A stretch of DNA of 64,000 nt from Zoroaster sp. YZ-2022 (GCA_029582265.1 CM055823.1:11411716-11475715), one strand, 5' to 3'. Shown: positions 33,781-46,087, numbered from the stretch's first letter. Notes: generated from the sequence alone by a model not told the origin. Translations and numbers: made by a program.

Positions 33781-34461
33781 CCCCGTCATAAACGCTTATC
33801 GTCAACACACACACATACTTGTTCATCAGAAACCTAAAATAAAAACTTAAAAAAATTAATGAACTGCGGCTTCGCCACTGTTTTTTATTTGTCTATTTTT
33901 CTTATCAAAAATACCATTTGGAAAGAACTTTAACAGTATTGTTTGACTAAATTTTTTTAAATGGTTAGATAGATAGTTTTAAAAAGGAGATGCACATGTC
34001 ATTTTCATACAATGTTAATGCAACATCCATGCTGGTGTTGAAGAATTTTATGGACACAATTTGGGCCATGTAGCATACTTTTAAATAGTTTCAATACAAA
34101 GAAGGTGATTTGTGATCAGCTGTTATTCACCATTGCTGATTCAACAATGTAGGGAATAACAGAATAAACTAAAATGACAAAACTTTTAATTCATGGCTCG
34201 CAGATGCTGGACCAGAATGGCATTTAGAAGCTGGACCAGATCGTGGCATATTTATAGGCCTACTGAGATTCAAAACGGCGTGGGGTGGTTTGCGCCGGCC
34301 CACGGGCCCTGGAAGTTTAAGGGTTCTAGACACCTCAGTGCTGCACATTTGGGGCATATTTCAAACATGAAATCTTTGCAAAGAGTACAGAGAATAAATG
34401 TGAAAATATGGCAGAATTGTGTAATAATAGGGGAAATAGTGGGGATCCTAGCGGGGGTGAG
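33781..34461. other. Intergenic, nothing recognised
   Basis: No supported gene or repeat boundary. Confidence 0.4.
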
Positions 34462-34469
34462 GTGCGTTC

Positions 34470-35822
34470 CAATGGCGCACCCAGGATTTTGTCTTGGGGG
34501 GGTGCTCAAAGAAAATTTTACTCTCACAAATCAACTAGGCCTTGTATGTATATGTACGTATGTATGTAATTTTGGGTTGTATGTATGTATAATATGTATG
34601 GATGGATCTTCCCATTAGGAACTCGGTAACCTCCCATGGAGGGGCATAAACGCCAAGCTGGCAAGAGCCAATCTCACTCACACACAAACATTAGTGTATC
34701 GTCCATAATTACGAACTGCACAAATCAATCAATAAATTGTGATTCAGTAACTACCTACTTTCCATCAGTGGGCGGCAAATTCCATGATCAAGTGGGCGGC
34801 AAACCCAGATGCTACCGGTAATCTTTTTCTTTTTTTGTTGTTGCTAAAACGGTGTCACATAATAATTATTTATATCAGATTAGGCCAAATAAAATAAAAA
34901 ACATGTTTAGCGTCCCCGCCCACTTCCTTTTTAGAGGCCGCCTCCTTTTTTTTTTTTTTTTTTTTTTTTTTAACGAAAAAAAGGATACATTTTAACGATC
35001 TCAGACGAAAAAAATAAATTTTAAAATAAATAAGATCGTATTTTTTTTTTAACTTTAGCACACCGTGTATAAAGTTGTCTTTAAAAATGTGTCGGGCGGC
35101 CATTTAAAAAAAAAAAAAAAAGGCCCTCCTTCCTTTTTTCAAAAGGCAGGACGCTAAACATGTTTATTTTTTTATTTGGCCTTACAGTTAATTTTTTTTA
35201 ATTCAAACCCTAACCTGGGTATGTATGTGATGTGTAATTTGGAAAGGGTAGGATTGCAGGCCTTTTTAATGCCCTGCACATAGCCGAGTTAAAGAAAAAT
35301 GGAGAAAAGGAAGCAACACATGATAAAATAAGATTGGATCTGGTCGTTGCACCAGAGTTACATGTTCATGCATATTCATTATACAACATCTAAAAATAAA
35401 TCATTGTGGGTAAACAAAAATTTATTACTTTTTCCTTACACTTGTCCGACATTCCCCTTAAAAAACACTTAAATTTGAAAAATGCAGGAACCACGTAAAA
35501 TATATTTTAGCCCGGACAAATTGGCACGTTGGTTTCAAATGTTTATGTTATTGTTGCAAATTTAAACAATTATAGTGAGATTTCATGAGACATCATAATA
35601 AAATAATTTTGGCAGAAAGAAGAAAAAAAATGCCAGTGGCATAAGATGAAAAGAAATCCACCCTGCCGCCGGGCCGGAATAAAAAAAAATAAATAAAAAA
35701 AACATTTGCAACTTTTCTCCTCCCCCTCTCTCTCTTCTTTTTTTCCTTCTTCTTTTTGTCCCTTTTTTCGGGGACCCTCTTGGGGGCTCAAGCCCCCCGA
35801 GCCCCCCTTGGGTGCGCCGTTG
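34470..35822. mobile_element. hAT-like element (CAATGGCGCACCC ends) with 8-bp target duplication
   Basis: Ends CAATGGCGCACCC and GGGTGCGCCGTTG are flanked by GTGCGTTC at 34462-34469 and 35823-35830. G-rich runs follow the ends, as in the related element 55392-56356. A Harbinger-like MITE (34883-35181) is nested inside. No transposase. Confidence 0.75.
34883..35181. mobile_element. PIF/Harbinger-like MITE nested in the hAT-like element
   Basis: Inverted ends of about 35 bp (GGCCAAATAAAATAAA, then ACATGTTTAGCGTCC) are flanked by TTA at 34880-34882 and 35182-35184. The middle contains long T runs. 299 bp, non-coding. Confidence 0.75.
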
Positions 35823-35830
35823 GTGCGTTC

Positions 35831-36174
35831 GCACACGACCACCCTCAGCCTTTAAGGAGATCATGAACCTTGGCCTAGAATAACAATGTAGCTTTGAGAT
35901 TTATATCTGAAAAGGTCCCCAAAAGTTTAGCTTGTAAGACCTAAAGAAGTATCACCCATGTTTTCATAAAATATTTCTCAGAATATTTAACAAAATCATG
36001 ATTTAGCAGAGAATTAAGCGCCTCAATTAATGAGTGAGGCTTAAATGTAAAACTTAGATTTGAAGAATGTGTGTCATTCTTAAATGTTTAGTTTTTCATT
36101 CTACAAGGGGATAATAACTTAATGCTCTGATGTAACATATGAGAAATACTAACAAAAACACAGCGATACAATCT
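35831..36174. other. Intergenic, nothing recognised
   Basis: No supported feature. Confidence 0.4.
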
Positions 36175-36178
36175 TTAA

Positions 36179-36395
36179 AGGGACATACATCATCAAGATC
36201 AGATGACTTTCAACAGGGCATGGAATCGGTGGCCTAGTTTAAGATGAACACAGTGACTGAAAATTACTGGGTCATTTATGCAGCAGCAACGGTTATGACC
36301 TTATTATAAATATGGGGTATTTTTTTCAGTCACAAAGTTAATCTTAAATTAGTACTCCGATTCCATGCCCTGTTAATCGTGACGATATTGTCCCT
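36179..36395. mobile_element. TTAA-flanked MITE, family D, copy 2
   Basis: TTAA at 36175-36178 and 36396-36399. The right end is ATCGTGACGATATTGTCCCT, the clean mirror of the left end of copy 1 (8835-9066), and the body words CAACAGGGCATGGAATCGG are shared. Confidence 0.8.
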
Positions 36396-36399
36396 TTAA

Positions 36400-38817
36400 A
36401 CTCTCTATATATAATATTCACAAAGGACAAAGTACAACAGCCACACACACTAATGTTTTGTACAGTCTTTTATTTCTTTACTCCAAACAAGGACTTATAA
36501 AAACTATGATTCCAGTCTTCACACGACACATACATAGAAAAGCAATAAATGTTATCAAGTAAAACTCAAAATTTGATTAAGGCCAATAAGAATTTGTTTC
36601 AATCATTGCATGACGCAAAACACAAACTACTAAAAGTGAAAATTAAATAGTTTGTAGAACAATGTTTAGTCACAGTAATTGGACCATTTAGACACAGATT
36701 ATTATTTATAGATGAGCATGATGTAGGTCATGTGGTTTTAATTACATATTCATGAATTCACTTTCTATCTTTAACCACTTAACAAGATATAGTTTAAAAT
36801 GTCAATCAATGGACATTATTTGAGCTCTGAAATTTCCATCAACACAATATGATAATGATATTATATCATGTAATTAGTATAAGGCTATACGAGAATGACA
36901 TATCAATATGAATATTAATGATTAAAATTAAAATCCCGGCATATCAGTGAAAATAAATGGTTTGCTTGACAATCTGACACCTATCAAAAATACACAATAA
37001 CATAATGACGCCAAATCAAGTGTAAGGTTATGACGTCATCAATTATATAAATCAACAGTTCATTGTGGTTCTACAATTTCAGAACAGTTAAAAAATAATG
37101 AAATAATCATATTATTGTGTAATATATTATGTATATAAACTTGAAGGTATAAACTGGATGGGTGTAAATCCCAGGGGATGGGGTATAACAATATTTTGTT
37201 GGGGATGGTCCATAGGATCTCACTAACCTTTTGGGTCAAGTAAAAAACAAATATTGGACAAATTCCTCGGAAAAATTTGGATTCTCTTATTTGAACATGA
37301 TTTAGGACTTCCATTGTTATCAAATTATTCAACATTTGAAATTCAAAAAAATAAATAAATAAAACATTTTCAGGTGTTGGGGAGGGTTTAGGACTGGATC
37401 ACGTTCAAGGGGGGGGGGGTCACTGGAATTGGACATTTTGAATCATCCATCACACCAACAAATTTACACCTGATAATTCGTATAAATTGTCGTCTGTATA
37501 ACAATACTACATGAACCTGGTGTCCACATTATCAATGTTCCAATACACACACAAACTTCTGAAAATTGCCGGTAAAACACAGGCGATCCATCTTTAACAT
37601 TTGTAAATTGATAAATAATATATTCAATATAAAAACGATATGATCTTCAATATAGATTATATGCTGTAGTATTTTGTATTATAAATTAATGTACAACTTT
37701 CCCAAAATATATTATATATTAAAATAAAAAACATATAAATATGAAACACACAAGTACAACCAAAAGCCATGTGTTTTGATTCTACGAATGTTTCATAAAT
37801 TCATTGATTAATTGATTTTGCCCTACACCGACGTGTGTATAGCACTGCATGCTCAGTGCTTTCCGAGTGTCCGTGAACTTAATCAATGATTAAGTTCCAT
37901 CATTGCTCACAATTCACACTTCTTTGGTTTTTATTTACTCATTATAGTTTTCAAATATTCATATTATAGAGTTTGCAGTGGTAACCAAGGTTGTTTTATG
38001 GTTTGATACTGAAATCATTTTGATAACAGACAATGTTTGAAGTGAAACCAGCTCAGCCCTGATCAGAAACTGTGTACGATCGATCGTTAACACTGAGGGC
38101 GCATAATTATTCACAATAGTGATTGTGAATGTACATATATAATTATTGCTAATTCTAAAGTATTTCTAATATTCAATAAAATATTGTTTTTTACGAGACT
38201 GACATAAATGGGCTTACATGTGCATGGGTGCATCCCACTAAATAGAGCTGTTTATCATCATTTGTACATCTTCACATTTAAAAAAATAAACAAAATAAAC
38301 AAAATAAAAACTGGACTGTAAATTGGAAGTGCGCCCTCAAGAGTTAGTCCTTATTATACAATATGGCTTCCCATATCATCGTGAACCATCGTTACGTTGT
38401 ACAGGACAGCAATAAATAAGTGTTTCAATCAAGTGGAATCGAGTCCATCCTTTATTAGTTTATCCTTCATAACAACATAACAACATAACAATATGATATG
38501 CAGCAGTGTGGAAAGGTAAATAAGTCAGCTGCATTGTTTTGTATATACATAGAGCTTCTTATTGGAGGAGGAAAATGTAACTAACGTTAGAAACAAGAAA
38601 TCCTGATTAAGACTAAGAGATAATTGATTCATGTTGCTAACACGCTTACATCAATCCTCAATACGTGATAAGAATACTTTATATAATAGGCAAACAGTCA
38701 TCAGCTGTATGCTCTACTGAGATCTCTGGACTTAAAAGACGGTGAAATATAACATACTTCTGTGTGATCTAAGATTAGAATAAAGCCATGATGTGTCTCA
38801 TTCAATCCATCAAGTTA
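36400..38817 (-). other. AT-rich stretch, probably partly 3' UTR and downstream of the NLR gene
   Basis: No ORF is supported. On the minus strand possible polyadenylation signals are ACTAATAAAGG near 38450-38460, about 360 bp after the NLR stop codon, and AAATAAAAG near 36465. A C/G homopolymer run lies near 37410. Otherwise nothing is recognised. Confidence 0.4.
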
Positions 38818-41420
38818 TCAATATCTGACATGAAATGGGTTTGCCATTTTAATCAAGGACTGAGTAATAATGATCTTATCATTACTATCCAAGTTGCAAC
38901 CACCCAGGTCCAGCATCTGCAGGTGCTTCATGAGACACAAATAACGAGACCACACATTGGCAGACCCTCCTAAGGATGAGTTTCCCCATAGGATCAAGTC
39001 GGTCAGGTTGGGCATTTCACTCAATGCATTAGCAATATGTTCAATATCATTGCATACCAATGAGCAATAACTCAGGTACAGCTTCTTTATGTATATCATG
39101 AGACACAAATAACGAGACCACACATTGGCAGACCCTCCTAAGGATGGGTTTCCCCATAGGATCAAGTCGGTCAGGTTGGGCATTTCACTCAATGCATTAG
39201 CAATATGTTCAATACCATTGCATACCAATGAGCAACCACCCAGGTTCAGCTCTTTGATGTGTATCATGAGACACAAATAACGAGACCATATTTCAGCCTT
39301 GCCACCCAGTGCATTGTTTAAGTCGAAACTTACCTCACACTCAATCTTTCTTTTACTGACATTCTTCATGATGTGTTCCATATCTTCAGGTTGTATGTTA
39401 CAATAACATATAGATAGATCTCTTAGGGTTTTGAAGTGTTGAATATGAGGAGCCCACTGTGAAGCTGTACCTCCTAACATTGTATTATTATCCAGTCTTA
39501 ATTTATTCAAGCGTGTGTTGTCTTTCAAGGACAACAGAATTGTCTTCAAATCACTGACAGACAGTGAACAGTTATGCAGGATAAGCATTTGGACGTTTGT
39601 CATGTTACTCAGCGCTAGAGCAAATAAATCCACTGACTCTGTTATGAATATACTACTGAATTCAATATGTTGAATTATTCCAAGATAATTCCTTCCAAAC
39701 TCTGACTTGCAAACATTTGACAGAAAGAACATTATTGAGTGGAAATCACTATTGGAATAACGAATGCTTATTTTATCTGTAACCAGTGACTTGATATACG
39801 TCTCTGAAGGTATCTCTTTTGACTGACCCTCAAAATAACAATGTAATGCCACCTTGTTTGATTCATAGTCTGATCCTAATTCGTCGTCTGATCCTAATTC
39901 GTCGTCTGATTCTAATTCATCGTCTGATTCTAATTCATCGTCTGATTCTAATTCATCGTCTGATTCTAATTCATCGTCTGATTCTAATTCATCGCCCGAT
40001 TCTAATTCATCGCCCGATTCTAATTCATCGCCCGATTCTAATCCATGGTTTAGGAGTGGAATTAAGATTCTTTTCATGCACATTTCATTGTCACCACAAC
40101 AAAAGCGAAGGAGATACTCAAAATCACTGATGTTGTGTGTTCCATCACATACGCGATCCAAAATATTCTCAAATTGTTTTGGAGGTAGGCTCTGCCAGTA
40201 TTTTGCAGCACACAATTCCTGCATAGTTTTATGCAGGAATTGAATGCTGTTATGTGATTTGCGATTCTTTAAAACCCTCTGACTGTTTAGGATGCCTACC
40301 TTTAATGCAAGGGCAAGTGTATTCTTCTCAAATGCAAACTCTGGAAATGCAAGTTTTAGTTCTGGGTCAAGAAGTCCATTCAGTGCTACTTCTCCAATTT
40401 TGATCAAAACTTCCGATATTTCTTCGTCAGACTCATGGCCTTTCCTTTTGAATATGTTATCCACTGCCTCACTGTATAAGCGTGACATGGTTAATGGAAG
40501 TGCTGCATCTTCTCTCCAAATTGCACACATAAGTACAAGTAACATTGGACTCCTTGCCAAGTCAGAAAGAACATCTGATCTTTGAATTGCCTTAATAAGT
40601 GCCTCACTGTTTCCCGGGAAAAATTTTCGGACATATTCTTCCACATCATCTTTTGTAAATCCAAGAACCTTCATGTGTATGCAAGGATTTTGAACCAATG
40701 ATTTGTCCATTAATCGCTTAAGATGGGAGGGACGGGTTGTTACACCTATGCAACATTCACGGTATGTTTGTCTCTTCAGGGCTTTTAGGATTGACCCAAA
40801 TTCATTTTCGGTGAAAGTTGTTGTCAACTCATCAAAACCGTCCAAAAGAATCAAAACATCATTAGGTTTTTGCAGGATAAATGAATCCAAAGCTTCTTTT
40901 GAAATGTCTACGTCTTGGGCGAGCAGTTGGTTAAAGATTGCCTCAATAAGGTTTGAGCTTTGATCTAATTCACACATTCTCAAAACAAATACAAGTTTGT
41001 ACTTGTTGAGTACATCACTGGAACCAACAGCCCAGTCGTAGGCAATCTTAACAAAGAACGTTGACTTCCCTACACCCCCTTTGCCACAGAAAATAATAAT
41101 GAGACCGCTCTCAATGGAAAATATCTTTTCATACTCAATAGAATTCAATGTCTCTGGCTGTTTTTGTGTTCTATCTCCATATGGACTTGTATGTTCTGCT
41201 GTACCTTCGCTTTGTTCCAACTGCAATTTTACATAAATGGTATTGATTTGCCTTTCGTCATCATCCACCCAAGGATTTATATTCACATAGCTACCTATCG
41301 TTGTGTAGCGTGCTTTCAATGCTGCATTACATTTGTCAGCGGCAACTTGTGAATGATCTCTCAACTCTGGACCCATTTGCCTAGAATGACTTGGTTGATC
41401 ATCTGTGACGGGCCTCGTTT
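38818..41420 (-). CDS. NACHT-LRR (NLR) receptor, main NACHT and LRR exon
   Basis: This exon carries an intracellular innate-immune sensor of the NLR class. The open frame extends to 41502, but a clear 3' splice site (TGTTTTTACAG) ends at 41421, so coding sequence likely starts at 41420 in phase 1. Counting from the upstream Met, the NACHT preamble (YTTIGSYVNINPW, about 66-78) precedes the P-loop GKGGVGKST (140-148) and the Walker B LILLDGFDEL (217-226). After the NACHT domain comes an acidic repeat of ELESDD hexapeptides (about 487-545), then leucine-rich repeats with LxLxxCxL signatures to the end. The two C-terminal LRR units are almost identical. Stop TGA at 38818-38820. No effector domain (CARD, Death, Pyrin or TIR) is in this exon; it would lie in upstream exons. 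The frame is intact, so the gene may be functional. Confidence 0.9.
38929..39432 (-). repeat. 168-bp tandem LRR units inside the NLR exon
   Basis: CATGAGACACAAATAACGAG starts at 38929, 39097 and 39265, a period of 168 bp or 56 residues. The first two units are nearly identical (each encodes IANALSEMPNLTDLILWGN); the one at 39265 is more diverged. Confidence 0.85.
39866..40043 (-). repeat. 18-bp coding minisatellite (acidic hexapeptide)
   Basis: The unit GATTCTAATTCATCGTCT and variants recur about ten times in frame, encoding ELES(D/G)D(D)-type repeats between the NACHT and LRR parts. The length keeps the frame open, and the repeat number is likely polymorphic. Confidence 0.9.
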
Positions 41421-42367
41421 CTGTAAAAACAATATAATTAAACATCAATAAAATAGAAAAAGGAACACAAACAATATAGCAACATTTGATAATGATACAC
41501 ACTATGCGTGATGGTTGAGTAAATGATTTGTTTTACATTTGCCACCAAAAAGGTCTGACAATTGGAAATCACTTTCGTTTCAGGATTATTACAGCATTGT
41601 CATTTTTAATGATTAAATTATTTGAAGTATTGAAGGGAAAGTATACCATTAGTAGACTCATTCTGCTTTGTATCACTCCATATCAATTAAGATATAATAT
41701 ACAAAACAATTGTCATGTGAAAGTTTCAGCTCATTGCTGTGTGTTATTAATGAGAAAACAGTGAAAATGCAGTCAGAAATTACAATCTGCAAACACAAAT
41801 ACTGTAAAAGAAAAGTTGACACCTTTTGTGGTGTTCAAAAGTGTTATCCTCCTATATTACATGTTTTTTAAACATGTTTTTGTGTCTAAATTGTAAACGT
41901 GTCTTTGTGTCTAAATTCATACACACACGACAAGTTTTAGCAATTGAAGAATAAATGCAAAAACACATCCATTAAAATTACACTTGTGTTTACAGCAAAT
42001 TTTCTTTTAATTCTTGCATTGAATTTTGATACAGTTTGTCAACAAAATTCAGATGTTTATAATTTGGGAATAAAATTTTACTGTTGTTAATAACAAAACT
42101 ACCTTAGGCAGAAAGATTTCAAGAAATGTTTGATACCGTCATTTTTACATCGAGTATAAATAATGGGAAACTGATGGATTTTTGAGAATACCATTCTCAA
42201 TGGTATTCAATGATTTTTAAATAGTTTACATTGAGATTTGGGAAACGGTGTATTTTACACTAATTAAATGAACAGGGTTCATATATGGAATGGAACACAT
42301 AAAGAGATTGTACACCATTGGTAAAATGACTGTAAATGCATCATATAGTTTCAACACATTTCATTAA
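41421..42367 (-). other. Intron of the NLR gene
   Basis: AT-rich stretch between the 3' splice site at 41421 and the candidate exon at 42733. No other feature until the MITE at 42368. Confidence 0.5.
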
Positions 42368-42449
42368 CCCGAACTCCCTAGGCATTGTATTAAAACAATA
42401 AAAATCCTTCAAAATCCTCCAACTGGCTTTGTTGTCTAGGGAGTTAGGG
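42368..42449. mobile_element. 82-bp TTAA-flanked MITE
   Basis: TTAA at 42364-42367 and 42450-42453 flanks CCCGAACTCCCTAGG and CTAGGGAGTTAGGG. The end is the same as that opening the 9650-10558 tandem array, and AATCCTTCAAAATCCTCC is close to words at the far end of that array. Confidence 0.75.
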
Positions 42450-42732
42450 TTAAGTCATGAATGAGAAAATAGTGCAAATGCATTTGGATTTTTCTGCATT
42501 CATTCTAATGTGGAAAAAGTATCACGGCCGTGATCACTTTCAAATTTTGTAACACATTTCAAGTTATTTTTTGAAACATTAAAGCACATCAGATGGAAAC
42601 ATTTCTCATGGTGTTTGGTACCATCGCCAACTTCACATCAAGTATTTGGTTTTAATTCAGTAATTATTTTTAATCGAGTTATTACCAATGGTGTAAACTC
42701 TCTTTATTGAACAAATTGTCATTGCCAATTAC

Positions 42733-42816
42733 CTTTCGATGTTTGTGACTGACAGCTGACAGTTGTGCCTTTTCCTTCACCAATAATTACTGAACTGCCA
42801 GGACCGTGGATATAAA
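42733..42816 (-). CDS. Candidate small linker exon of the NLR gene
   Basis: On the minus strand, AAG at 42817-42819 precedes an 84-nt open stretch encoding YIHGPGSSVIIGEGKGTTVS and CQSQTSK. A consensus donor (AAAG then GTAATT) follows at 42732. Both boundaries are phase 1, so the exon is symmetric and compatible with the phase-1 start of the NACHT exon. The acceptor has a weak pyrimidine tract, which lowers confidence. It resembles no named domain; such short linkers upstream of NACHT are common in invertebrate NLRs. Confidence 0.5.
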
Positions 42817-43257
42817 CTTAAAAGAACAGGAAAAATGCGTTAGGGCCATACTTAAATGAATATCAATACAGTTATATAGGAGTACAAATCGGAACCTGAC
42901 TATACGTCATAATAGTAAAGACACTGGAACTATTCCATTAGGATGAATTGTATATGAAATAAAACCTGTAGTGTTAAAATAACACTAATGATGTCATGGT
43001 GTTTATATTGGGCAAATATGAACACCAGTGTATAGCCCTAGTCCTACTGCAAAATTGGGGTGTTAAAAATAATACCAATGGAACCAACAGCCCAGTCGCG
43101 GGCAATCTTCCCTACACCACCTTTACCACAGAAAATAAGGCACTTAACGAGACTGCCCTCAAATATCTTTTCATACTCAAAAGAATTCAACTTCTGTAGT
43201 TCTTTGTGTGTTCTATATTTATATGGACGCTTTTTCAATTGCAATTTGGCATAAATG

Positions 43258-44503
43258 TGACCCGCTGTATCGCAATGAGGAATGTCCCCCAAGGGACCGT
43301 TTCACGTAAACAAGCTCTGAAGTTCACATAACGCAAACAATCGCATTGAAATCGATTTTGAGGTTTTTGTGTACTAAGGTAACTTAAATATCAAAGTTTG
43401 TGTGTGTTATTTTACTTTTTGAGAAAAATATCAATAAAGTAGAAAATAAAGACCTTTTCTCAAGCGTGTCTGTGTCCATTTTTGTTGCAAATCGTCCTCG
43501 TTAGCTCCAAAAAGACGAGTTTGAACTCCTTTTGTAAGCACCGTATCGAGCCGCGCCATTATCATTTAACGTGTATGTTTGGTACTGTTAGAAAGGTCAT
43601 GATGTGACCTTTGTAATTGTAGCAATGACATCACTGTCTGAATACTGAATAATAAGATAAGCACCCATAAACTTAATACAGAAAGTCTCCTTGTTGCTAA
43701 GTCTAAGCCTACGTCGTAGGGTTCCAGCGAGCTGATTGGACGAACGTGCGTCAACGGGCTACTGAGCTTGCGCAGTTTGGATGTTTACCCCGAATGGACG
43801 TAGACAAGCGCCAAACTGGGCGGTTTGAGCGCAGCCTGCCGGCCCGATTGTACTGTGTGCTTTCGTGATTTTGCCGTTCACATGCACGTGTACATGTACA
43901 CGTGCATGTGAACGGCACATGCACACGTACTATGTGCATGGGATCGGAGCGACCGGTCATGCAATGTATTACAATGTACATGTACATGTACATGTATATA
44001 CGTCGCGCTCTTGATGTACACGCATGATTGTTGTTTGACAGCTAGTGTTTGTTTATCAAACATTCAGAGACCCAGAACTTCTAAAGTAATTTGAGCATTG
44101 ACGTTAAACTTTCACAAAGTATTCTTAAAGACATTGTCCAAACGCCTGTAAACTTTTGTGATTCTAGCCTTTCCGAAAGATTACTATTGCCACGGTAAGT
44201 TATTTCGTTCAAGTTCAGATACTATGTACAGCGCGCCCCATATGTAATACACGCAGCGCGTAAGTTCCAACATTTTTTTGTTCGCAGCGCGTATACTTTT
44301 TTAAAAACCCGTTTTTCTCGTAAAAAGTTTCTGAAACAATCCCACCAGTTTCTCAACTTCTTTGTTTAATAACTTTGGAACGGAAAAATGGACACGTTTA
44401 TGTTTGGCTTCATTGGAAATCCCACTCAATGCTCGTTATGATGTATGGATATCTCCATTTTTCATATTTGGGGGACATTCCTCATTACGATAGAGCGAGT
44501 CAC
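43258..44503. mobile_element. TIR element inserted in the NACHT pseudogene
   Basis: Inverted ends TGACCCGCTGTATCG...AATGAGGAATGTCCCCC and their mirror (GGGGGACATTCCTCATTACG...AGCGAGTCA) are flanked by AAATG at 43253-43257 and 44504-44508. The uninterrupted main NACHT exon serves as the empty site. The interior includes a 46-bp palindrome (43872-43917) and ACATGTA repeats. No transposase was recognised. Confidence 0.7.
43872..43917. repeat. Perfect 46-bp palindrome
   Basis: The sequence equals its own reverse complement from TGCCGTTCACATGCACG to its mirror end, with TACATGTA at the centre. Further ACATGTAC repeats follow at 43974-43996. Confidence 0.9.
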
Positions 44504-44888
44504 AAATGTGTTTGATGTGCCTTTCATCATCATCCACTCAAAGCATACAGCTACCTGTCGTGTGGTAGTGTGCTTATATGGGGAACCCTCCACTTTTTTT
44601 GAAGTGGGAACAATATATTAATGTTCCCTCCCTTTTTGGAATGTTCCCAAATGCAGTAGCTTCGCGCTTGCACAGAGGCAGATGTACATGTACAGTCTTG
44701 GACAGACTTATTGGGACATCGGAACAAGAATCAACCACCCTCATTTCCCCATTAATGGGTGTGGAGTGTTTGGGGATTGATGGACTTGCATTCCCCTTTT
44801 TAGATAAGTGGGCTGCTATATCAATAATTATGTGATCTTTAAAGAATAGCATTTTTTGTACAAAAGTTTATCAAAATTGTTACTTTAC

Positions 44889-44978
44889 CTGATGGTATCC
44901 GCTTTTTAGGGGGTTCATCAGGATCCTTTGTGACTGACCGGTTAGGTGGATGATGGCGTTTGGATGTTTCTGGATGAT
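44889..44978 (-). CDS. Candidate NLR exon C, copy 1
   Basis: Minus strand: acceptor TTATTCTTTAAAG ends at 44979, donor TCAG then GTAAAG at 44888. The 90 nt encode HPETSKRHHPPNRSVTKDPD then EPPKKRIPS in phase 1-1, a basic, proline-rich linker. Its paralogue is at 49004-49099, where the donor is damaged. Conservation of the open frame and splice sites beside flanks that have drifted supports a real exon. Confidence 0.55.
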
Positions 44979-45222
44979 CTTTAAAGAATAACATAAACTA
45001 TCATTCTTTAAACCACAAAACATTTTAGCGGTTAAAAAGAAACGCAAAAATATGTTTATGAAGTGTTATCAACTATAGGCTTTTAAACATCTACACTTGT
45101 TTTTACAGCAAATTCTGAAGTTGAATTTTGTCATCATTTGTATGCTTTTTAAGGTATACATTCATTGCCTTTAAATCGTTGAAATTGAGATATTTTATAG
45201 AACAAATTGTCATTACCATTAC

Positions 45223-45405
45223 CTATCGATGGCTGTGCCTGATGGATATGGAAAGTTGGTTGTATTACTGGAGCCATAAACATTGGCATGTCATGACCAC
45301 TGACATTCAAAGTCTGCACATTAGCCTGTAATGTTAACTGCTGAGATTGTTGTAAACTGCCTGCGTATGGAACCAATGTATGGTGATGACCTGCCCCAGG
45401 AGGAT
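45223..45405 (-). CDS. Candidate NLR exon B, copy 1
   Basis: Minus strand: acceptor TTTGTACATAG ends at 45406, donor ATAG then GTAATG at 45222. The 183 nt are open in phase 1-1 and encode a glutamine/histidine-rich linker (PPGAGHHHTLVPYAG, SLQQSQQLTLQ, GHDMPMFMAPVIQPTFHIHQ). The second copy (49507-49689) has the same length, and the proteins differ at only a handful of positions. No named domain. Likely part of the region between an N-terminal effector domain and NACHT. Confidence 0.6.
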
Positions 45406-45551
45406 CTATGTACAAATTGACAGAAAAGAAAACAAATACATTAGGCCTACATCTACTTCAATGACTATCAATACAGTTATATAGGACAAATCAGGATGCA
45501 ATTTAATGTCAAAATGTTTTCCTAATGTAGTCAAGCACTACATTTAGCCGA

Positions 45552-46080
45552 TTGAAGTGGGAGACCATCAATCTCAAGAAGAAACTGGCCCATGTACAAA
45601 CTGACATCATGTTCCTGACAAAATGTAAACATCACAGCATTGTACCAAGAGGTTTGCAGGTGAAGAATCCGCTGCAGTCAACCTACAACACCGAGTACTC
45701 CAGAAAGCTATGCCAGAGAGCATCAGAAAAGTTAAGAAACCATCTCATCAGTGTGCTGTACAGCAAACAGAAGTCACTGCACAGCAAGCTGTCTAACCTA
45801 TCACGTGAAATCACCGAGCAACGCAGTATATCCCATCAAGCCCTTGCCGAGATGAAGAAAGTGTCCAGTGACATATACAACCGTCAACTCAACCAGTGCA
45901 AACAGCAGAAGGAAGGAAAACTCGCGAAACTCATCACTAACATTCCCTGTTCTGACAGAAGCCAGCTTAAAGATTCTTTTGTGAACATATCCAGCTACAT
46001 CCCCACCAATGAAGAAAAACTGGTCTTGCTCCGTGGCCTGACTTTCTGCCCCACCAACATCTCGACAGAATCTCCCTGTG
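45552..46080 (+). CDS. N-terminal region of the Penelope-like protein
   Basis: The frame opens MKWETINLKKKLAHVQTDIM and contains the N-terminal landmarks FLTKCKHHSIVPRGLQVK and RGLTFCPT known from Penelope-like proteins. After about 46080 the same frame (open to 46298) loses resemblance, while the next frame takes over with FFRRLRLRKYF, so a frameshift lies near 46075-46090. The original start codon is probably lost with the 5' end. Confidence 0.75.
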
Positions 46081-46087
46081 TGCTGAC

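Larger units (their letters stand above)
43060..44590 (-). pseudogene. Truncated NACHT exon copy, split by a transposon
   Basis: 43060-43257 encodes the start of a NACHT domain closely related to the main exon: YAKLQL, NSFEYEKIF, then the P-loop core FCGKGGVGK. A deletion then jumps to ARDWAVGS and runs out of similarity. The upstream part of the preamble continues at 44504-44590 (TTTGATGTGCCTTTCATCAT matches the main exon near 41245-41265). Between them lies the 1.25-kb element 43258-44503. The Walker B motif and LRRs are missing, so it cannot encode a receptor. Confidence 0.8.

Noticed and set aside
39819..40130. 103-codon plus-strand ORF rich in LILIHR repeats
   Set aside because: Antisense reading of the acidic minisatellite in the NLR exon.
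41421..41502. N-terminal hydrophobic extension of the NLR frame as a signal or membrane segment
   Set aside because: It lies upstream of a strong 3' splice site and reads as intron. NLRs are cytosolic and the segment is AT-rich translation.
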